Made by a program: the position numbers and the translations under genes. Below the pieces are notes generated by a model. That model worked only from the letters and a program-made list of their open reading frames with translations. It searched no databases and was not told the DNA's origin. 64,000 nt of DNA from DATADD01 sp046262355 (GTDB lineage: Bacteria; Actinomycetota; CADDZG01; WHSQ01): contig JBHEMX010000053.1 of the NCBI GenBank assembly GCA_046262355.1, forward strand, positions 1 through 64,000, written 5' to 3'. This document shows, one piece after another, positions 36,184 to 45,904 of the stretch (position 1 is its first letter; each line of letters starts with the position of its first letter).

Positions 36184-38510
36184 GGAGCGAACGGACGCTC
36201 ACGCCCGGCGCGCCGGCGATCGTCGACGGCGGGATCGGCGTCAGCGCGTTGCGGCCGGACGGCGTCGCCAAGGTCAAAGGTCAGTTCGCCTACTCGTCTG
36301 ATCTGTGGGCCGACGGCATGCTGTGGGGGGTCACCGTGCGGAGCCCCCATCCGCGCGCCCACGTGCGCCACATCGACATCACTCGGGCGTCCAAGGCCCC
36401 CGGTGTACGCGCCGTGCTCACGCACGAGGACGTTCCGGGGCGCAAGACGTTCGGACTTGAGGTGCCCGATCAGCCCGTGCTCGCCTGGAACGACGTCCGG
36501 TACCAGGGGGAGGCCGTCGCGCTGGTGGCCGCAGACCATCCCGAGGCTGCGCGCCGAGCGGCGGAGCTGGTAGTGGTCGACTACGAGCTGCTCGAGCCGG
36601 TGACCGATGCCGAGCGCGCGCTCGAGGAGGGCGCGCCGAGGCTGCATCCATCGGGCAACGTGATCCGCCACGTGCGCATACGCCGCGGCGAGGCGGAGGT
36701 CGATGCAGACGTTGTCGTCTCCGGCCGCTACGAGGTCGGCATGCAGGACCAGGCGTTCCTCGGTCCCGAATCGGGTCTCGCCGTGCCGGACGGCGAAGGG
36801 GGCGTCGATCTCTACATCTCCACCCAATGGCTGCACGTCGACCGCGACCAGCTCGCCGCCAGCCTCGGGCTCGCCCCCGACAAGGTCCGCCTCACCCTGT
36901 CCGGCGTCGGTGGGGCGTTCGGCGCGCGCGAGGACCTCTCGATACAGATCCACTGCTGCATGCTGGCTCTCGACACGGGGCGGCCCGTCAAGATGATGTA
37001 CTCGCGCGAGGAGTCGTTCTTCGGCCACGTGCACCGCCACCCCGCGCGCATGTACTACGAGCACGGCGCGACGAGAGCGGGTGAGCTCGTCTACGTGAGC
37101 GCTCGCATCTTTCTGGACGGAGGTGCATACGCGTCGAGCTCGACGGCCGTCGCATCGAACGCCGCCTGCTTCGCCTGTGGGCCCTACGACGTTCCCACGG
37201 TGTCGGTCGACGCCTATGCGATGTACACCGACAATCCACCCTGTGGAGCGATGCGCGGCTTCGGCGCAGTGCAGAGTTGCTTCGCGTACGAGTCTCAGAT
37301 GGACCTGCTTGCCGCAAAGCTCGGCATGGATCCGATCGAACTGCGTCTGCGCAACGCTATGGCGGAGGGCAGCACGATGCCGACCGGGCAGCGGGTCGAG
37401 GGGCCCGTCCCCGTCGCCGAACTGTTGACGTCCGTGCGGGACATGGAGCTCCCGCCCGAGGACCGAGGCGTGCGCGACATCAGACGCCTGCCCGGCGGCG
37501 TGGCCAACACGACGCACGGCGAGGGCGTGACCCGGGGCGTCGGGTTCGCTCTCGGCTTCAAGAACATCTGCTACTCGGAGGGCTTCGACGACTACGCGAC
37601 GGCGCGCGTCCGGTTGTCGGCGTCGGGCGGCGAGCCGGTAGCCGAGGTACATAGCGCCGCCGCCGAGGTCGGCCAGGGCGTGACGACGATACAGATGCAG
37701 ATCGCGCGCACCGAGCTGGGCGTCGAGCGCGTGGTCGTGCTTCCCGCCGACACCGCTGTGGGCTCCGCCGGATCGTCGTCCGCATCGCGCCAGACATGGA
37801 TGACGGGAGGCGCCGTCAGGGCCGCCTGCCTGGCCGTGCGCGCGCGGCTCCTAGAGAGGGTGGTCGCACAGCTCGGGGACGACCCCGGCGACCTGTCGCC
37901 GGCCGGCGGCAAGGTCGTGTCGGAGACGCTCGGAGTGGTCTCGTCGCTCGCCGATGTCCTGGCCGGCGACGACATCGAGGAGACGCGCGACTATCACCAT
38001 CGCAAGACCTACCCGCTCGATCCCGAGACCGGCCAGGGCGACGCTCATGTCTCGTTCGCGTTCGCCGCTCATCGCGCCGTCGTGGAGGTCGACACGGAGC
38101 TGGGCCTCGTGCGGGTGGTCGAGATCGCGACCGCGCAGGACGTCGGCAAGGCGCTCAACCCCCAGGCCGTCGAAGGGCAGATCGAGGGTGGGATCGCGCA
38201 AGGGCTGGGACTCGCGTTGATGGAGGAGATCCAGGTGATCGACGGGAAGATCCGCAACCCTTCGTTCACCGACTACCTGATACCCACGGTGCTCGACATG
38301 CCCAAGGTGAAGGCGCGCGTCCTCGAGCTCGGAGATCCCGACTCCCCCTACGGCGTCAAGGGGGTCGGGGAGCCCCCGACGATCTCGTCCACACCCGCCG
38401 TCGTTGCCGCCCTGCGGGCCGCAACGGGACGCGCGCTCACGCGCGTGCCCGTGCGCCCGGAGGACATCGTCGGCATCGCGTCGGTGAGTGAATCTGCGGG
38501 CGGCACATGA
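36180..38510 (+). CDS. xdhA: Xanthine dehydrogenase molybdenum-binding subunit
   Basis: 776 residues of the large CoxL/XdhA family. VGGAFGARED near the molybdenum site, NPPCGAMRGFGAVQS, EVGQGVTTIQMQIA and the catalytic Glu in YGVKGVGEPPTIS are present. With xdhB and xdhC it forms a classical three-subunit enzyme, distinct from the fused XdhD-like protein in the other operon. ATG 36180 overlaps the previous stop and its stop overlaps ade. Confidence 0.92.
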   Translation: MRSERTLTPGAPAIVDGGIGVSALRPDGVAKVKGQFAYSSDLWADGMLWGVTVRSPHPRAHVRHIDITRASKAPGVRAVLTHEDVPGRKTFGLEVPDQPVLAWNDVRYQGEAVALVAADHPEAARRAAELVVVDYELLEPVTDAERALEEGAPRLHPSGNVIRHVRIRRGEAEVDADVVVSGRYEVGMQDQAFLGPESGLAVPDGEGGVDLYISTQWLHVDRDQLAASLGLAPDKVRLTLSGVGGAFGAREDLSIQIHCCMLALDTGRPVKMMYSREESFFGHVHRHPARMYYEHGATRAGELVYVSARIFLDGGAYASSSTAVASNAACFACGPYDVPTVSVDAYAMYTDNPPCGAMRGFGAVQSCFAYESQMDLLAAKLGMDPIELRLRNAMAEGSTMPTGQRVEGPVPVAELLTSVRDMELPPEDRGVRDIRRLPGGVANTTHGEGVTRGVGFALGFKNICYSEGFDDYATARVRLSASGGEPVAEVHSAAAEVGQGVTTIQMQIARTELGVERVVVLPADTAVGSAGSSSASRQTWMTGGAVRAACLAVRARLLERVVAQLGDDPGDLSPAGGKVVSETLGVVSSLADVLAGDDIEETRDYHHRKTYPLDPETGQGDAHVSFAFAAHRAVVEVDTELGLVRVVEIATAQDVGKALNPQAVEGQIEGGIAQGLGLALMEEIQVIDGKIRNPSFTDYLIPTVLDMPKVKARVLELGDPDSPYGVKGVGEPPTISSTPAVVAALRAATGRALTRVPVRPEDIVGIASVSESAGGT

Positions 38511-40234
38511 TCGACCGGGCTCGGCTGATCGCAGTAGCGCGCGGCGATGAACCGCCCGATCTCGTCGTGGCCGGGGCGAAGGTGTTCGCGTCTTTCACCA
38601 AGGAGTGGCTCGACGTCGACGTGGCGGTGGCCGAAGGTTGTGTCGCCGGGTTCGGGAGCTTCTCCGGCGGAGAACAGATCGATGGACGGGGTCAGTACCT
38701 CGTGCCCGGATTCATCGATGCACATGTGCACATCGAGTCGTCGAAGCTCATGGTCGACGAGTTCGCGCGCGCGGTTCTTCCTCACGGCACCACCGCGGTC
38801 GTCACCGACCCCCACGAGATAGCCAACGTTCTCGGCACCGACGGGATCCACTGGCTGCTCGACGTCTGCGAAGGGCTGCCGCTGGAGGTCTTCGTGATGG
38901 CTTCCTCGTGTGTCCCCGCCAGCCCGTTCGAATCTCCTCGACGGCCCTTGACGAGCGGCGACATGGAATCGGTCCTTCGCCGCAGCCACGCCCTCGGCGT
39001 CGCAGAGATGATGAACTTCCCCGCGGTGATCGCCGGCGACCGCTCGGAGCTCGACAAGCTGGCGGTGCGCGGCGCGACACACGTCGACGGGCATGCCCCC
39101 GGGGTAAGAGGCCGCCGGCTCGATGCATACCTCGCCGCCGGCATCCGCTCCGATCACGAGGCGACCACCTACGAAGAGGCGCTCGAGAAACGGCGCAAGG
39201 GCATGTGGATACTGATCCGCGAGGCCTCGAACGCACGCAACCTCGTCGACCTCGTGCCGCTCGTGAAGAACTACGGCCCCGAGAACTGTGCGTTCTGCAC
39301 CGACGACCGCGAGCCCGACTTCCTCGCGCGCGAGGGACACATCAATCACATGTGCCGTCTGGCCGTGGCCCACGGCGTGAGCGCGGAGGACGCGATCCTG
39401 CTCGCATCTCTACATCCCGCCCGGTACCACGGGCTCACGAACCTCGGCGCGATCGCGCCCGGCTACGACGCCGACTTCTTCCTCATGCCGGACCTCGAGA
39501 GCTTCAGCCCGACGAAGGTCTTCGCCGACGGCAGGCTCGTCGTCGACGACGGCAAGGTGCTGCCCTTCGAGCGGCGCGCCGTCCCACTGTGGGTCCGCCG
39601 CTCTGTGCGTATAGCGCCCGTCTCCACGGCAGATCTTCGCATCGAGGCTACCCACCGGCTCGTGCGCGTGATCGAGGTGATCCCGCATCAGTTGTTGACG
39701 AAGTCGGTCGCCCTCGAGCCGAAGGTCGTGGGCGGCGAGGCCGTGGCCGATCCCGACAGGGACCTCGCCAAGATCGCCGTCGTGGAGCGCCACCACGCCA
39801 CCGGACGCATCGGCAAGGGATTCGTGAAGGGATTCTCTCTGCAGCGCGGAGCGTTCGCGTCGACCGTGGCCCACGACGCCCACAACATCGTCGTCGTGGG
39901 GGTCTCGGACGAGGACATGGTGCTGGCGATCACGCGCCTCGAAGACATCGGCGGCGGCATCGTCGTCGCGGAGGGCGGCTCGGTGATCTCCGAGCTGAGG
40001 CTCCCGGTTGCGGGCCTTCTGTCCGACGAGCCGGTCGTGACGGTCGTGACACGCATGGACGACATCCACGACAAGCTCGGCGAGTTGGGAGTGAAGATCT
40101 CGTCGCCGCTCATGACTTTGAGCTTCCTGGCCTTGTCGGTCATCCCCAGCCTCAAGATCACGGATCTGGGACTCGTGGACGTCGACAACTTCGCGATCGT
40201 GCCGCTCGGCATCGACGACGATGCCGCCGGTTAG
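38507..40234 (+). CDS. ade: Adenine deaminase
   Basis: 575 residues. LVPGFIDAHVHIESSKL and TDPHEIANVLG are diagnostic of Ade-type adenine deaminases, which convert adenine to hypoxanthine and ammonia. HAPGVRG and CTDDREP supply further metal-site residues, and the C-terminal domain (GFSLQRGAFASTVAHDAHNI) is typical. ATG 38507 overlaps the xdhA stop. The product would feed the xanthine dehydrogenases. Confidence 0.93.
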   Translation: MIDRARLIAVARGDEPPDLVVAGAKVFASFTKEWLDVDVAVAEGCVAGFGSFSGGEQIDGRGQYLVPGFIDAHVHIESSKLMVDEFARAVLPHGTTAVVTDPHEIANVLGTDGIHWLLDVCEGLPLEVFVMASSCVPASPFESPRRPLTSGDMESVLRRSHALGVAEMMNFPAVIAGDRSELDKLAVRGATHVDGHAPGVRGRRLDAYLAAGIRSDHEATTYEEALEKRRKGMWILIREASNARNLVDLVPLVKNYGPENCAFCTDDREPDFLAREGHINHMCRLAVAHGVSAEDAILLASLHPARYHGLTNLGAIAPGYDADFFLMPDLESFSPTKVFADGRLVVDDGKVLPFERRAVPLWVRRSVRIAPVSTADLRIEATHRLVRVIEVIPHQLLTKSVALEPKVVGGEAVADPDRDLAKIAVVERHHATGRIGKGFVKGFSLQRGAFASTVAHDAHNIVVVGVSDEDMVLAITRLEDIGGGIVVAEGGSVISELRLPVAGLLSDEPVVTVVTRMDDIHDKLGELGVKISSPLMTLSFLALSVIPSLKITDLGLVDVDNFAIVPLGIDDDAAG

Positions 40235-40736
40235 AACCGGCACGCTCGCGGAGGAGCTCGTGGGGCTTGCTCGCGCGCTCGAGCGCATGAACGGAGAGGG
40301 CAGGTCGGCTGCCGTGTGGGAGCTGCAGGATGGGGCTCGTCTCCTCTACGCGGGCTCGGGCACACCTGAGACCCTGCTCGAGGCAGCGCATCGCCGCCTC
40401 GAGCAAGAAGCATCCGAATTCGAGCTCCACGGCGACCCGGGGGCCCGCGGGATCGTCCACATATGCTCGATCGGCCGCGAGACCGTGGCGTACGGGCTCT
40501 TCATGTACGGGGCCGGGCGACCACACCTCGAGTCGACGATCCGGCAGCTGATCGGCATGGCCGAAGCCGCGCTCGGAAAGCGCGTCGCCGACATGAGCCG
40601 CGTCGAGAAGCAGCAGGTCGTGCGCTTCCTCGACGACCGCGGTGCCTTCCTGATACGGCGCGCGGTCGAGGACGTGGCCGATCGCTTGGGAGTTACCCGC
40701 TTCACGATCTACAACTACCTGGACCGGGAGCACTGA
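40221..40736 (+). CDS. YheO/DauR-like transcriptional regulator
   Basis: 171 residues. The N-terminal part (to about residue 110) looks like the PAS-like sensing domain of YheO/DauR proteins. The C-terminal 60 residues end in a helix-turn-helix, FLIRRAVEDVADRLGVTRFTIYNYL, matching that family. It overlaps the end of ade by 14 nt and is therefore made with the purine operon. It is my best candidate for the protein binding the TTCAACA/TGTTGAA sites, by position only. Confidence 0.7.
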   Translation: MPPVRTGTLAEELVGLARALERMNGEGRSAAVWELQDGARLLYAGSGTPETLLEAAHRRLEQEASEFELHGDPGARGIVHICSIGRETVAYGLFMYGAGRPHLESTIRQLIGMAEAALGKRVADMSRVEKQQVVRFLDDRGAFLIRRAVEDVADRLGVTRFTIYNYLDREH

Positions 40737-40737
40737 G

Positions 40738-41001
40738 ATGCCCGTGTCCCCGGCCGACGTCGTCGCGGAGTTCACGATCCAGCCCTTCGTCGAGGGGCGG
40801 ATGGAGCCCCACGTGGCTGCCGGCGTCGAAGCCGCGCGCGCCTCGGGCCTGGCGCTCGAGGTCGGTCCCTTCGGGACCGGTCTCGCCGGGCCGCGCGCCG
40901 AGGTGCTGGCCGCGCTCAGCCGGGTCATGGACGCGGCGATCGAGGCGGGCGCGCAGAGCATCCAGATCAAGCTCCGGGTGGGCGAGGCCTCGAGTGGGTG
41001 A
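40738..41001 (+). CDS. MTH1187/YkoF-like thiamine-binding family small protein
   Basis: 87 residues with the ferredoxin-like pattern of the MTH1187/YkoF thiamine-binding family: VAEFTIQPFVEG at the start, LALEVGPFGTGLAGPRAEVLAALSRVMDAAIEAGAQSIQIKLRV. Members bind thiamine or related ligands; the role here is unclear. ATG 40738 directly follows the regulator stop, so it is the last gene of the operon, convergent with the importer genes. Confidence 0.65.
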   Translation: MPVSPADVVAEFTIQPFVEGRMEPHVAAGVEAARASGLALEVGPFGTGLAGPRAEVLAALSRVMDAAIEAGAQSIQIKLRVGEASSG

Positions 41002-41006
41002 GGGCC

Positions 41007-41939
41007 TCAGCGCTCCTCGCGCGCATACGCGTTGCCGAGCGCGGCCGGCGCGGCGAGGCGGCGCCGGACCGTCTCACGCGAGATCAGGATCAACACCGCG
41101 AGCGTGAACAGATAGGGCATCATGTTGACGAAGAAGCTCGGGATGTCGACGCCGACGGCCTGAAGGCGGAACGCCAGCGCCTCGACGCAGCCGAAGAGGT
41201 ATGCGCCGAGCGCGGCTCGCACCGGCGACCACGTGGCGAAGATCACGAGGGCTATGGCGATCCAGCCCCGGCCCGCGGTCATGCTCGGCGTCCAGCTCGG
41301 CGCCTGCGCCAGCGACAGGTATGCGCCTGCCAGTCCCGCGAACCCTCCGCCGACCACGACGGCCGCATAGCGCGTGAACGTTACCGAGATGCCCACAGCG
41401 TCGGCCGTCTCGGGTGACTCGCCGACGCTGCGCAGATGCAGCCCGGGCCTGGTGCGGAACAGGAACCACCACGACGCTGCGACGAGGGCGTACGAGACGT
41501 AGACGAGGGGGTTCTGGTCGAACAGGATGGGCCCCATCACCGGTATGGACGACAGTCCGGGGAGCGCGACGCGCGTGAACGTCTCGACGGGAGCGACGCC
41601 CACGACCGGATCTCCGAGGTACCCTGAGAGGCCCGTGGCGAAGATGACCAGCGCGAGGCCGGTCACTACCTGGTTGCTCGCGAAGGTAACGACCATGACG
41701 GCATGGAGAAGTCCCAGCGCGGCACCGGCGGCCACGCCCGCGAGCGCTCCCGCCCAGGGGTTGCTCACCTGGTTGTTCACGAGGAAACCGGTGACCGCGC
41801 CCACGAGCATCATCCCCTCGACGCCGAGGTTGAGGACGCCGGCGCGCTCGCTGATGATCTCGCCGACCGCCGCGAGCAGCAGGGTCGTTCCCGCCGCCAC
41901 CCCGGCGACGAAGATCGTGAGCACGAGATCGGCGTTCAT
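41007..41939 (-). CDS. Nucleoside/purine ABC importer, permease 2
   Basis: 310 residues, about nine hydrophobic segments. LGVEGMMLVGAVTGFLVNNQ and SVGESPETADAVGISVTF are typical of the second permease of BMP-dependent nucleoside importers (NupQ/YufQ type). ATG 41939 overlaps the stop of permease 1. Confidence 0.9.
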   Translation of the reverse strand: MNADLVLTIFVAGVAAGTTLLLAAVGEIISERAGVLNLGVEGMMLVGAVTGFLVNNQVSNPWAGALAGVAAGAALGLLHAVMVVTFASNQVVTGLALVIFATGLSGYLGDPVVGVAPVETFTRVALPGLSSIPVMGPILFDQNPLVYVSYALVAASWWFLFRTRPGLHLRSVGESPETADAVGISVTFTRYAAVVVGGGFAGLAGAYLSLAQAPSWTPSMTAGRGWIAIALVIFATWSPVRAALGAYLFGCVEALAFRLQAVGVDIPSFFVNMMPYLFTLAVLILISRETVRRRLAAPAALGNAYAREER

Positions 41940-43087
41940 CCTGTCTCGATCGCCGAGGGTTCGGCCCGGGCCGCAGGCTCATGCCCGGCCGGCGTGGCTT
42001 GCGACGGCGGCGCGCCTCGCCACCGGACGCGGTACGCGACGAAGAGCTCGCCCGCTAGTGCGAAGAAGAGGATGACGCCCTGAAGCATCAGCACAATGTC
42101 CGACGGCAGGCCCACCGTCTGTAGCTCGAGCCCTCCCACGATCAAGGCTCCGAAGAGCAGCGCGACCACCACCACGACGAGCGGAGAGAAGCGCGCCAGG
42201 GTAGCGATGATGATGCCCGTGTATCCGAACCCCGGAGAGATGTCGGCCTGGATGCGGCCGACGGTGCCACTCACCTCGACCATCCCGCCGATGCCGGCGA
42301 GAGCCCCCGACAGCAGCATCACGGCCACGATCGTGCGGCGGATCGAGAAGCCTGCATACTCGGCAGCGCGCGCGTTCTCTCCCATCACCTGCACCTTGTA
42401 GCCCCACGTCGTCCCACGGAGGACGAGCCAGATCACAACCGCGGCGAGCCCGGCGATGAACGCTCCGGCGTGCACCGCCGTATCGCCGAGCAGCGGAAGG
42501 GTTGCGGCCTCGGAGAAGGGACGGCCCAAGGGAAAACCGAGGGATGCTGGGTCGCGCCACACGGTATGGACCATGTAATCGATCCAGAGGATCGCCACGT
42601 AGTTCAGGAGCAGCGTGGGGACGATCTCGTTGACGCCGAGAAACGCCCGCAGCGCTCCGGGCCCTGCTCCCCACAGCGCTCCTCCCGCCATGCCTCCGAG
42701 GACCATGAGCGGAAGCAGCACGGTCGCGGGGAGGTCGGGCCACGCGTATGCGACCGCCGTGGCGCCGAAGGCCCCGAGGTAAAATTGCCCCTCCGCGCCG
42801 ATGTTCCACAGCCTCATCCGGAATGCGACGGCGACCGCAAGCCCGGTGAAGGTAAGTGGGATCGCCGCCAGCAGTGTCTGCGCCATCCCGTAGGCGGTGC
42901 CGAAGGATCCCTTCCACATAGCGGAGTACACGGGAGCGACCGAGCGGCCGGTGAGCGTCAGGAAGACGGCCCCAACCGCGAACGCCGCAAGAACGGCCCC
43001 GATGCGCACGAGCACCCTCGCCGTACGGGATGGAACCAAGCGCTTCTCGAGTCGAGGCCGGTACGGCGGGGTGAGAGCTTCGCTCAC
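41936..43087 (-). CDS. Nucleoside/purine ABC importer, permease 1
   Basis: 383 residues with a cytoplasmic N-terminus and about ten hydrophobic segments. FRMRLWNIGAEGQFYLGAFGA and MGENARAAEYAGFSI are the family signatures (NupP/YufP type). GTG 43087 overlaps the ATPase stop. The C-terminal 30 residues are hydrophilic and Ala/Pro-rich. Confidence 0.9.
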   Translation of the reverse strand: MSEALTPPYRPRLEKRLVPSRTARVLVRIGAVLAAFAVGAVFLTLTGRSVAPVYSAMWKGSFGTAYGMAQTLLAAIPLTFTGLAVAVAFRMRLWNIGAEGQFYLGAFGATAVAYAWPDLPATVLLPLMVLGGMAGGALWGAGPGALRAFLGVNEIVPTLLLNYVAILWIDYMVHTVWRDPASLGFPLGRPFSEAATLPLLGDTAVHAGAFIAGLAAVVIWLVLRGTTWGYKVQVMGENARAAEYAGFSIRRTIVAVMLLSGALAGIGGMVEVSGTVGRIQADISPGFGYTGIIIATLARFSPLVVVVVALLFGALIVGGLELQTVGLPSDIVLMLQGVILFFALAGELFVAYRVRWRGAPPSQATPAGHEPAARAEPSAIETG

Positions 43088-44625
43088 GCGGTCGTCTCGG
43101 CGGGCACAGAGGTCCCCGCCATCATCAGACCGAGCCTTTCCCGAGCGTCGTCGCTCGGCTTGGCGCGGGCCTCGACGATCCCCATGATCCGCCCCTCGTA
43201 CATCACGGCGATGCGATCGGACAGCGCCAGCAGCTCGTCGAGGTCTTCGCTCACGAGGAAGATGCCGACCCCCTTGCTGCGTTGCTCGAGGAGGATCTTG
43301 TGGATCGCCTCCGTTGCTCCGACGTCCAATCCCGCGGTGGGCTGGGCCGCGATCAGCACGCGCGGCCCGGACGACAGCTCACGTCCCAGCAGCAGCTTCT
43401 GGATGTTGCCCCCGCTCATGAGGCTGACCGGCGCGTCGAGGTCTGAAGTCTTCACGTCGAAGTCCTCCACCAGGCGCCGCGTGACGCTCGCGGCGGCCCT
43501 CGTGTTGAGCAGCGGCCCTCGGGCGAAGACCCCACCTGCGACCTTCTTCAGGATCACGTTCGCCGTGCAGTCCATCGACCCAACGATCCCCGTCCCGAGG
43601 CGGTCCTCTGGTATGTAGGCGAGCCCCGCCCGGATCCGCGCCGCGATCGAGCTTCCGGTGATGTCCTCGCCGCCCATCTCGATGCTTCCGCCGCCGGTCG
43701 GACGGATGCCCGCGATGGCCTCCGACAGCTCTCGCTGCCCGTTGCCGGCGACCCCTGCGATCCCGAGGATCTCTCCTCTCCTCAACTCGAGGTCCACCCT
43801 CTGCAGCGCGGGCAGCCCCAGATCGCTCAGCGCCTCGAGCTCGGCGACGCGCAAACATGGTGCGCGGTCGAGCGGGGCGTCGTCGTCCGCACGCGCGACG
43901 CGAAAGACGACATCGCGGCCGACCATGAGCTTCGCGAGCGACTGCTTCGTCGCATCCGAGCGCGCGATCGTCGCCACCCGTTGGCCCCCTCGCAGCACCG
44001 AGATGTCGTCCGAGACGGCCATGACCTCGTCGAGCTTGTGGCTGATGAACACGATCGCTCGGCCCTCTGCCGCCATCCTGCGCAGCGTCTCGAAGAGCCT
44101 GTCCGCCTCCTGGGGCGTCAGCACCGCGGTCGGCTCGTCGAGGATCAGGACACGTGCGTCGCGGAAGAGGGCCTTGAGGATCTCGACCCGCTGCTGCTCT
44201 CCGACCGATAGCTGCCAGATCCGTGTCGAGGGATCGACCTGCATCCCATAGTCCGCCGCGAGCTGTGCGACCCTGCGCTCCACCTCTCCGTGCGAGAGAC
44301 GGAAGGACCCGCCGGCGCCGAGCAGCACGTTCTCGGCGACGGTGAACGGCGCCACGAGGCGGAAGTGCTGATGGACCATGCCGACGCCCGCGTCGATGGC
44401 ATGGCGAGGGGACCTGAACGTGACTGCGCGGCCGTCGATGAGCACGCGCCCCTCGTCGGGCCGGTAGATCCCGGCCAGGACACTCATGAGAGTCGTCTTG
44501 CCGGCCCCGTTCTCGCCCAGGAGGGAGTGGACCCTCCCGGCTTCGATCACGAGATCCGCGTGGTCGTTGGCGACGATCCCCGGGAATCGCTTGACGATCC
44601 CCTGGAGCTCGACGAGGGCCGTCAC
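43084..44625 (-). CDS. Nucleoside/purine ABC importer, double ATPase
   Basis: 513 residues with two nucleotide-binding domains, as in RbsA-like and NupO proteins. The first has Walker A GENGAGKT, LSVGEQQRVEILKAL and Walker B VLILDEPTAVLTP. The second has GVAGNGQRELSEAIAG, LMSGGNIQKLLLGRELSS and VLIAAQPTAGLD, a degenerate site typical of this family. GTG 44625 overlaps the BMP stop; the open frame upstream of this is not the gene. Confidence 0.92.
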   Translation of the reverse strand: MTALVELQGIVKRFPGIVANDHADLVIEAGRVHSLLGENGAGKTTLMSVLAGIYRPDEGRVLIDGRAVTFRSPRHAIDAGVGMVHQHFRLVAPFTVAENVLLGAGGSFRLSHGEVERRVAQLAADYGMQVDPSTRIWQLSVGEQQRVEILKALFRDARVLILDEPTAVLTPQEADRLFETLRRMAAEGRAIVFISHKLDEVMAVSDDISVLRGGQRVATIARSDATKQSLAKLMVGRDVVFRVARADDDAPLDRAPCLRVAELEALSDLGLPALQRVDLELRRGEILGIAGVAGNGQRELSEAIAGIRPTGGGSIEMGGEDITGSSIAARIRAGLAYIPEDRLGTGIVGSMDCTANVILKKVAGGVFARGPLLNTRAAASVTRRLVEDFDVKTSDLDAPVSLMSGGNIQKLLLGRELSSGPRVLIAAQPTAGLDVGATEAIHKILLEQRSKGVGIFLVSEDLDELLALSDRIAVMYEGRIMGIVEARAKPSDDARERLGLMMAGTSVPAETTA

Positions 44626-45746
44626 TGAGCCGGCCGCTCCCCCTCCATCCCCGCGACCCACCAGTTCATGTTCAGGAGCTCCTCGAGCGACGGCGATTGC
44701 CCCTCGGCAACGGCGACGTTGCCGTCTTGATCCTCGATCGGACCCTGGAAGGGCTCGAAGTCGCCGTCGACCATCTCTTTTCGCCTCGCGGCGATCATCT
44801 CCTTGGTCTCCTGGGTCACGGAGGGACCGTAGGGGGCGAGGCCGACGATGCCGTCGCCGATGTGTCCGTAGTAACTTTGTGACTCCCAGGTCCCGTCGAG
44901 CACGGCGCCCACGCGGTCGATGTAGTACCCGCTCCAGTCCCACACCGGCGCCGTTACCCACGCCTGGGGTGCGAACTCGGAGGCGTCGGAGTTGTATCCG
45001 ACCCACCGGGCGCCGGCCGCCTCGGCAACCTGTCCGGTGGCCGGGCTGTCGACGTCCTGGCTGAGCAGGTCGCTGCCGGCGTCGATGAGGCTCTCCGCCG
45101 CGGACTTCTCCTTCTGTGGATCGAACCACGAGCTCGTGAAGATGACCTTCATGCGCGCATCGGGATTGATCTCCTGGGCGCCGAGAAGGAAGGCATTGGT
45201 CAGGCGCACGACCTCAGGGATCGGAAACGCAAGGACGCTGCCCATGTAGTCCTTCTCGGACGCCTCCGCCGCGGCCATGCCGGCGAGATACTTCGCTTCC
45301 TCCATCGCGCCGAAGTAGGTCGCCATGTTCTCGGCGGTCTTGAACCCCGAGCAGTGCTCGAACTTCACGTCCGGGTACTTCTCGGCTACGGTCAGTGTCG
45401 GATCCATGAAGCCGAAGGAGGTGGTGAAGATGATGTCGAAGTCCTTGCGGGCGAAGCTCTCGATCGCTCGCTCGGCCGCGGCCGGCTCCTCGGGAACGTT
45501 TTCCACGAACGCGGTCTCGACCTGGTCGCCGAACTCCTCTTCGACCGCCAGGCGTCCCTGGTCGTGAGCCGTGGTCCAACCTCCGTCGTTGCGAGGCCCG
45601 ACGTAGACCCACGCGGCCTTGACGACGTCGTCGCCCCCGCCTGTCCCACCTTCATCGCCCGAGCCCTCTTGCGAGCCCGTCCCGCAGGCTGCCGCCGCGA
45701 GCGCGACAACGGCCGTTGCGGCGGTGAGCTTCAGCCACCTCTTCAT
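44622..45746 (-). CDS. BMP-family substrate-binding lipoprotein
   Basis: 374 residues. The signal peptide ends in a lipobox (AAAACG), then a Gly/Glu linker. The domain reads VYVGPRNDGGWTTAHDQGRLAVEEEFG, typical of BMP/Med nucleoside-binding proteins. Its island context suggests purine or nucleoside uptake. ATG 45746 follows GGGGGG; the promoter lies at 45905-45933. It is the first gene of the four-gene importer operon. Confidence 0.92.
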   Translation of the reverse strand: MKRWLKLTAATAVVALAAAACGTGSQEGSGDEGGTGGGDDVVKAAWVYVGPRNDGGWTTAHDQGRLAVEEEFGDQVETAFVENVPEEPAAAERAIESFARKDFDIIFTTSFGFMDPTLTVAEKYPDVKFEHCSGFKTAENMATYFGAMEEAKYLAGMAAAEASEKDYMGSVLAFPIPEVVRLTNAFLLGAQEINPDARMKVIFTSSWFDPQKEKSAAESLIDAGSDLLSQDVDSPATGQVAEAAGARWVGYNSDASEFAPQAWVTAPVWDWSGYYIDRVGAVLDGTWESQSYYGHIGDGIVGLAPYGPSVTQETKEMIAARRKEMVDGDFEPFQGPIEDQDGNVAVAEGQSPSLEELLNMNWWVAGMEGERPAQ

Positions 45747-45904
45747 GCGTCCCCCCGGTTAGAAGCCGACGTCCCGATGTGGAGTCACCTCGGCCACGGG
45801 ACCCAACGACTCCCGGACCCGATACCTGCGCGCGTGCAGGCCGTGGGGTGAGGGGAAGCCGGGTCGCCGTCGAACGACGTCGCATGAGGACGCTCCACCG
45901 CGAG

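Noticed and set aside
35190..37652. 820-residue minus-strand frame across the deaminase and xdhA genes
   Set aside because: Antisense to two unambiguous enzymes in tightly overlapping frames; no domain features.
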